DNA from: JANXQG01 sp037147235 | Lineage (GTDB): Bacteria; Planctomycetota; Planctomycetia; Pirellulales; Thermoguttaceae | Direction of reading: 5' to 3' | Assembly: GCA_037147235.1 (NCBI GenBank) | Contig: JBAWVO010000218.1 | Location: 1-11,105 of the forward strand | Length of the DNA stretch: 11,105 bases | Part shown: positions 1 to 6,300 of the stretch, piece by piece | Layout: each line of letters begins with the position of its first letter | How positions within the stretch are numbered: the stretch's first letter is position 1 | Notes under the pieces: generated by a model | The model's database searches: none | The model's input: only the letters and a program-made list of their open reading frames with translations | Told to the model about the DNA's origin: nothing | Translations under genes and position numbers: made by a program

Positions 1-260
1 TCTCGCTTTGGTCCGGGGAAGTACGCCAACAGTCATCATCCGATCGCGAATGGCAACGGCTCGCGAAATATTTCGGATGTGATACGGCTACTTTCAGAGA
101 GGGGAGTGGTCGGACGTCGGCCTGCCCGACTTCCGCGGGCCGTGGTACCGCTGAGTGACACTATCCGCCCAATGAGGGGGTGGTTGCTTGCCGGAAACCC
201 AGTTTTGGACGCCGAGCATCAGGATCGCCTGAGAGACTCGATGCAGGACCGAGAATCGGT
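1..260. other. Left-edge stretch with no supportable gene
   Basis: I cannot assign a gene here. Two + frames are open from the window edge: one closes at the TGA at 156-158 (52 codons), the other runs to about 294. Neither gives a protein I recognise, and neither has a clear ribosome binding site in front of its first ATG. The frame closing at 158 could be the tail of a gene that starts outside the window, but its last 20 residues look like low-complexity out-of-frame translation. A 5-bp hairpin (116-120 with 126-130) has no T run after it, so it is not a convincing terminator. Confidence 0.4.
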
Positions 261-268
261 TTGGCAAC

Positions 269-297
269 TGGACAGTCGTAACGCAACATGCTAGGAT
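269..297 (+). promoter_or_regulatory. Candidate sigma70-type promoter for the giant PEP-CTERM gene
   Basis: TGGACA at 269-274 matches the TTGACA -35 consensus at five of six positions. After exactly 17 bases comes TAGGAT at 292-297, which matches TATAAT at four of six. Transcription would start near 304, leaving a leader of about 80 bases that contains the short ORF at 341-388. Spacing and position are good, but the -10 box is weak and no transcript data are available. Confidence 0.4.
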
Positions 298-340
298 AAA
301 AAGGTTGCCGCTTTTCGGAATCAACCCACACGGAGCCAAA

Positions 341-388
341 ATGGCAATTGTCGAATCATCCCTTCAAAAGGTGAAGGCACTCCCATGA
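341..388 (+). other. Possible 15-codon leader ORF coupled to the giant gene
   Basis: ATG at 341 is preceded by GGAG at 332-335 with a 5-base spacer, a better ribosome binding site than many real genes have. The frame encodes MAIVESSLQKVKALP and ends at TGA 386-388. That stop overlaps the ATG at 385-387 of the next gene as ATGA, the classic arrangement for translational coupling. The 15-residue peptide resembles nothing I know. It could be a translated leader that controls ribosome loading on the 8-kb gene, or a chance ORF. Confidence 0.3.
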
Positions 389-3300
389 ATCGCTCTAGGG
401 CCAGTCTATCGGTTCTTGTCTTGGCTCTAGCCCTCGGCTGTTTCGCTGCCCCGTCGCCGCTGATGGCCGGTGGCGGCGGCGAAAACATGCTCCTGGTGGT
501 CAATCCGAATGACCCCGCCTCCTTGCAGATCGCCAATGCCTACGCCGCGCTCCGCAACATCCCCGCCAACAACATCCTCTTCATCGCGCCTCCTACCGAC
601 TATCACAACGATGGACTGCCGATCTCGCAAGCGGAGGTCACCAATACCTATCTCACGCCGATCTCCGTCGCCATCTCCGCCCGCGGACTGACAAACCAGA
701 TCGACTACATCGGCACGATCGGCCAGGCGGTCGAATTCCCGGTCAGCGGGGTGTCGTTAACCACACAGATTTCACTCAACTACGCCCTGACCCTGCTTAC
801 GCCGCTGACAAACGGCTCGGGACTGACGATGAACACCAGCCCCCTGGTATCTGGCAGCACGGGCCTGTACGAGAGCCCCAGCAGCATTCCGGTCGGCAGC
901 AATCTGGCCATCCATCATTCCGCCACGTACAGTTCCTATTTCCCCTATGCGAGCGCCTCCTACTCGACGCAGTATTACATGTCGGGAACGATCGGCTATA
1001 CCGGAACCAACGGCAACACGGTCGGCGAAGTCATCGCCAGCCTGCAAAGTGCTGCTGCCTCGGACGGGACGCGGCCGGCGGGTGCCATCTACTTCGAGGA
1101 CAACGGCGATATCCGCTCCACCACTCGACATGGCCAGTGGCCCGCGACCGAATCGCAACTGACCGCGCGGAACATTCCTTGGGTTTACGAAAGCAACACC
1201 TCCGGGGCCACGCCGCAGAACCGCAGTGACGTGCTCGGGGCCGTTTGCGGCTTGGCAACGATGAACCTGCCCAACGGCTCAACCTATTTGCCGGGCTCTT
1301 GGGCTGACGACTTGACCAGCTATGGCTGCACCTTCTATGACTATGGCCAGACCAAGTCGACGAAGTTCATTGCCGCCGGGGCTGCCGGCACGACCGGTTC
1401 AGTCGCCGAACCGTACGCCATTTCCCAGCGATTCACCAATTCCTCGCTGTACACCTTCATGGCGGACGGTTCCACCCTGGGGGAATGCTTTGCCAAGTCC
1501 GTCGCCGCGCCCGACATCCAGATGCCTTTGGGCGACATGCTGGCGCAGCCTTATGCGGACGTTCCTAAGGTGAGCATCACGTCCGGCCCAGGCAATTACG
1601 GTTTCGCCAAGGGAACCATTTCCATCAGCGCATCGGCGGGACTCACCAATCCGCACATCGCCACCGGCATCAACTCGTTGGAATTGCTCATCGATGGGTT
1701 GATCAGTTCTTTTGTTTCAGGCGGCAGCGGGACGTTCAACTTCAACACTTCAACTCTTTCCGATGGCGTACACGAGGTCCGCATCGTAGGCATCAACAAC
1801 TCCCAGGCCGCGTCGGAAGGCTATGCGGCCCAGCAGATCGTGGTGAACAACCATGGCCGCGCCATCAATTTTAACGGCGGCAACCTTACGCTGACCTCGT
1901 CCGCGGCGACAATCAGCTTGGCTGCGACCGCCGGCGATGGCACCGTGTCGCATGTCGAGTTGACATGTCTTGGCCGCGTGGTAGCGCAGGCCGGCGGCTC
2001 TCCCGGCTCGCTCAGTCTCAGTCGCAGCAGCCTGGCCCCCGGCGACAATGTGATCGTGCCCGTCGCCGTCTTTGGCGATGGAATGCAAGTGGCCGGCGGC
2101 GCCTTCGTCGTGCATGTGGCAAGCGGCGCGGTCAACGGCTGGGGTAACAGCGCTGGCAACGGGCTGTGGAGCAGACCCTTGAACTGGACTTCCGGCTCGC
2201 TTCCGCAGAACAACGACGGGGTCGCCCGCTTCAGCGGCGCGGCCCACGGCGGCACGGTCATGCTGGACATCTCGGCGACCGTCGAGGAGATCGCGCTGGA
2301 CAACAGCGGTGGCGGCGATTATACAATCGCGGCCTCGCCGGGACAGACGCTCACGTTGTCCTCGACCAACGGTTCCGCAAGCCAGTGCCTCGTGAACGTC
2401 CTGTCCGGCAACCATACGATTTCCGCGCCGCTGGCCCTGGCGACGGGCGGGAATCTCTTCGCGGTGGCTAACCCGGCCGATTCTCTTGCCGTCAGCGGCA
2501 ACGTCAGCGGCAACGGCAGTGTCACGAAGACCGGTGCCGGCACGTTGACGCTTTCCGGCAGCAACGCCTATACGGGCAACGCGCTCGTCGCCGCCGGCGT
2601 ACTGGCGATCTCCGGCGCCAACGCCCTGCCTGGCACGAGCGTCGTCACCGTCCAGCCTGGCGGAAACCTGAGCGTGGCCGACAGCACCGCGCGCACCACT
2701 CCGGTCGCCGGATTGACACTGGCCGGTCCCGCCACCGTAACATTGGATTGGAACGGCGGTAACGCGGACCAGATCACTACCAACGCGACCGCGACGACCA
2801 GCGGCAAATTGGGAATCAGCTTGAATCCCACGAACGCTCCCAGCGGCGGCCCCTTCACCCTGATCCAAGCCGCTGGCGGCCTCGACAGCGGGACGTACTA
2901 CCTGGCCAACAATACCAACTACACTGCCACCTTGACGGTGAGTTCCACCGCGGTCCAAGTCGGCTCCTATGCCGCGCAGGTGGCCCTCACGACTGCTTAC
3001 TGGTACGGGGGACTGGTGAGCGGCGCCGGGAGCGCCATGGCGCTCTCGGCCTCCGATGGCTCGACCAGCAACTGGTCGTCCACGGCAGGCAGTTATACGA
3101 CGACAGCGTTGGTTCCCGGTCCCACGACCGACGTGATTCTCTCCGCCACCGGCGCTAGCCAGCAAGGCAAAATCGTGCTGGGCGCGAATATGAGCGTCAA
3201 CAGCCTGACCTTCAACGACACCACGCCGGTGACGATCGCCAACGACGGCTTTGCGATCTCGCTGAACTCCACGGGCTCGGGCGCATCGAGCGCCATCAGC

Positions 3301-6300
3301 GCCAACCAGAGCGCCGCCGTCAACGCGGGTATTGCCCTGGGCGGTGCCGCTGTCTTCACGACTGCCGGCGGCAAGACCCTGACCATCGGCGGCGCGATCA
3401 GCGGCGGCTCGCTCACCGTGGCAGGTTCCGGCACCACGGTACTTTCCGGGACCAACAGCTTCGCCGGCGGCGTGACCATCTGTAGCCCCAGCACGTTGAA
3501 ATTGGGCGCGGCGGAGGTGATTCCCAGCGGCCCGAGCAAGGGCAATGTCATCATCAACGGCACGCTGGACCTGAATGGCAATAGCGATACGATCAACGGT
3601 CTGTCGGGCAGCGGCCGGGTCGACAACTCCACCGGCGCCGGGACGTACACGTTCAGCGTCGGCGGCAACGACGCAACCACCACCTTCTCCGGTTCCATCC
3701 AGAATACCTCCGGCTTCGTCGCGCTGTCCAAGATCGGCGCCGGCACGCTGACACTCTCCGGCACGAACAGCTATGCTGGCCCGACGCAGGTTCTTGCCGG
3801 TACGCTCGCCCTGGGAAGCAGCAGCGCCCTTCCGGCAGCTTCCCCCATCACGGTCAACGGCGGTACGTTGGATCTGGGGGCTTTCAGAAGCACGGCGGCG
3901 TCACTGATCCTTCAGAACGGCACAGTGACAGGCAGCAATGGAGTCCTGACCGCAAGTTTCTTCAGTCTGCAAAACGGCGTCGTCTCGGTACCCCTGGCCG
4001 GTCCGGGTGCGCTCTCCAAGTCCACCATGGGGACGGTCGTGCTCAGCGGTTCCAATACCTATTCGGGAGGGACCGTTCTCAGCGGCGGAACGCTGGCCGC
4101 ATCGGCTGACAGCAGTTTGGGTGCTTCCGGCGGCACCCTGACTTTCGATGGCGGCACGCTTCAGGTCCTGACAAACCAGTTCAATAGCCTCTCACGACCC
4201 GTCCAGTGGAACTCGGCTGGCGGAACCCTCTGGATCGACGATCCGGCCAACACCTTCGTGCTCTTCGCGCAGAACCTGTTGGGCAATGGCCCGCTCGTTA
4301 AGGCTGGACCCGGCTCTTTGCAGTTGGTCGGTTCGACGACCAACATCAACATCGCCGTGCGGGACGGTTTGTTGTTACTTTCCGGCTCCGCCAGCCAGTT
4401 CACGGGCAACCCGGTGGTCAGTCTTTCCAACACGGCCGTCTTGAGTTTGAATAACCATAACGAAACGATCAGTGGACTCAATCTGAGCGGCGGCACAATC
4501 AATGGCGGAACGGGAACACTCACGCTCAACGGCATTGTGAACTACTTGCCGTCGACATGGCCCACCACGATTACCGGCAACTTGGCCCTGGGGCCCGCCG
4601 GGGGCACGTTCCAGATCGACCCGAGCGTTTCCCCAGTGACGATCGGCCAGTCCCTGTCCGGCAATCCGGCGAGTGGCCTGGTCAAGACCGGCGGCGGCAC
4701 TCTGATCCTCTTTGGCACGAACAGCTATGCTGGCCCGACGCAGGTTCTTGCCGGTACGCTCGCCCTGGGAAGCAGCAGCGCCCTTCCGGCAGCTTCCCCC
4801 ATCACGGTCAACGGCGGTACGTTGGATCTGGGGGCTTTCAGAAGCACGGCGGCGTCACTGATCCTTCAGAACGGCACAGTGACAGGCAGCAATGGAGTCC
4901 TGACCGCAAGTTTCTTCAGTCTGCAAAACGGCGTCGTCTCGGTACCCCTGGCCGGTCCGGGTGCGCTCTCCAAGTCCACCACGGGGACGGTCGTGCTCAG
5001 CGGTTCCAATACCTATTCGGGAGGGACACTGCTGAGCGCGGGAACACTGCAAATCGGCCTGGGCGGCGTCACAGGGACCTTGGGATTGGATATGGCCCCC
5101 GTCATCGATAACGGCACACTCGTTTTCAACCGCGCGGGCACGCTTTCGGTCACAAGTCCGATCAGCGGCACCGGTTCCGTGATTCAGGCCGGCCCAGGAA
5201 CCACCCTGCTCAGCGGCAGCAATACCTATAGCGGCCCCACGACGATCAGCGCCGGCATACTGCAACTGGGCGCGGCTGGCGCGATACCTAGTGGCGCGGG
5301 CATGGGCAACGTGGCCGTCAACGGTACGTTGGACCTCAATGGCAACAGTCCCACGGTCAACAGCTTGTCCGGCTCCGGAACGGTCGACAACTTGGCCGTT
5401 GCAGGGGCTTGCACGCTTGCCGTCGGCGCCAACGGAGCGACGAGCACATTCTCGGGGTCCATCAAGAATACCTCGGGTTTGGTTGCGATGGCCAAGACCG
5501 GCGCCGGCATGTTGACGCTCTCCGGCAGCAATAGCTACAGCGGCAGCACGTTCGTCACAGCCGGCACCCTTCTGATCTCCGGCACCAGCGCCCTGCCCAG
5601 CACGGGGACCGTCAGCGTTCAGAGCGGCGGAAACCTCAGTCTAGCCGACAGCACCGCGAGCCACACTCCGGTCGCCGGATTGACACTGGCCGGTCCCGCC
5701 ACCGTAACATTGGATTGGATCGGCGGCAACGCGGACCAGATCATTACCAGCGCGGACCAGATCACTACCAACGCGACCGCGACGACCAGCGGCAGGGTGG
5801 GAATCAGCTTGAATCTCACCAACACGCCCAGCGGTGGCCCCTTCACCTTGATCCAAGCCGCTGGCGGCCTCGACAACGCGACGTACTACCTTGCCAACAA
5901 TACCAACTACAGTGCTACGTTGACTCTGAGTTCCACTGCAGTCCAAGTCGCCTCCTACAGCTCCCAGGTGCGTCTGCTTAACGCTTACTGGTTCGGCGGG
6001 CGGGTTCCTGGTGCTCAGAACGCCATGGCGCTGTCGAATGGCACCGCCAGCAACTGGTCGTCCACCGCGGGTACCGGTGCGGCGGTTAGGCTGACGGTTC
6101 CTGGTTCCATGGCCGCCGTGTTCTTCTCCGCCACTGGTGCCACCCAGCAAAACAACATCGTGCTGGGCGCTAACATGAGCGTCAGCCGCCTCACCTTCAA
6201 CGACACTGCCCCGATTACGATTGCCAACGACGGCTGCGCGATTACGTTGAACTCCCCGGGCACTGGCACAACAAGCGCCGTCAGCGCCAACCAGAACGCC

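Noticed and set aside
1750..3165. 471-codon open frame on the - strand inside the giant gene
   Set aside because: It is antisense to a gene with clear domains. It reads as Arg/Gly/Ala-rich sequence with no recognisable motif, which is the usual result of reading a GC-rich repeat gene backwards. No ribosome binding site or separate promoter was seen.
4557..5111. 184-codon + frame overlapping the giant gene
   Set aside because: It is a shifted frame of the PATR region, rich in Arg, Gln and His with no domain, and it only follows the base composition of the real gene.
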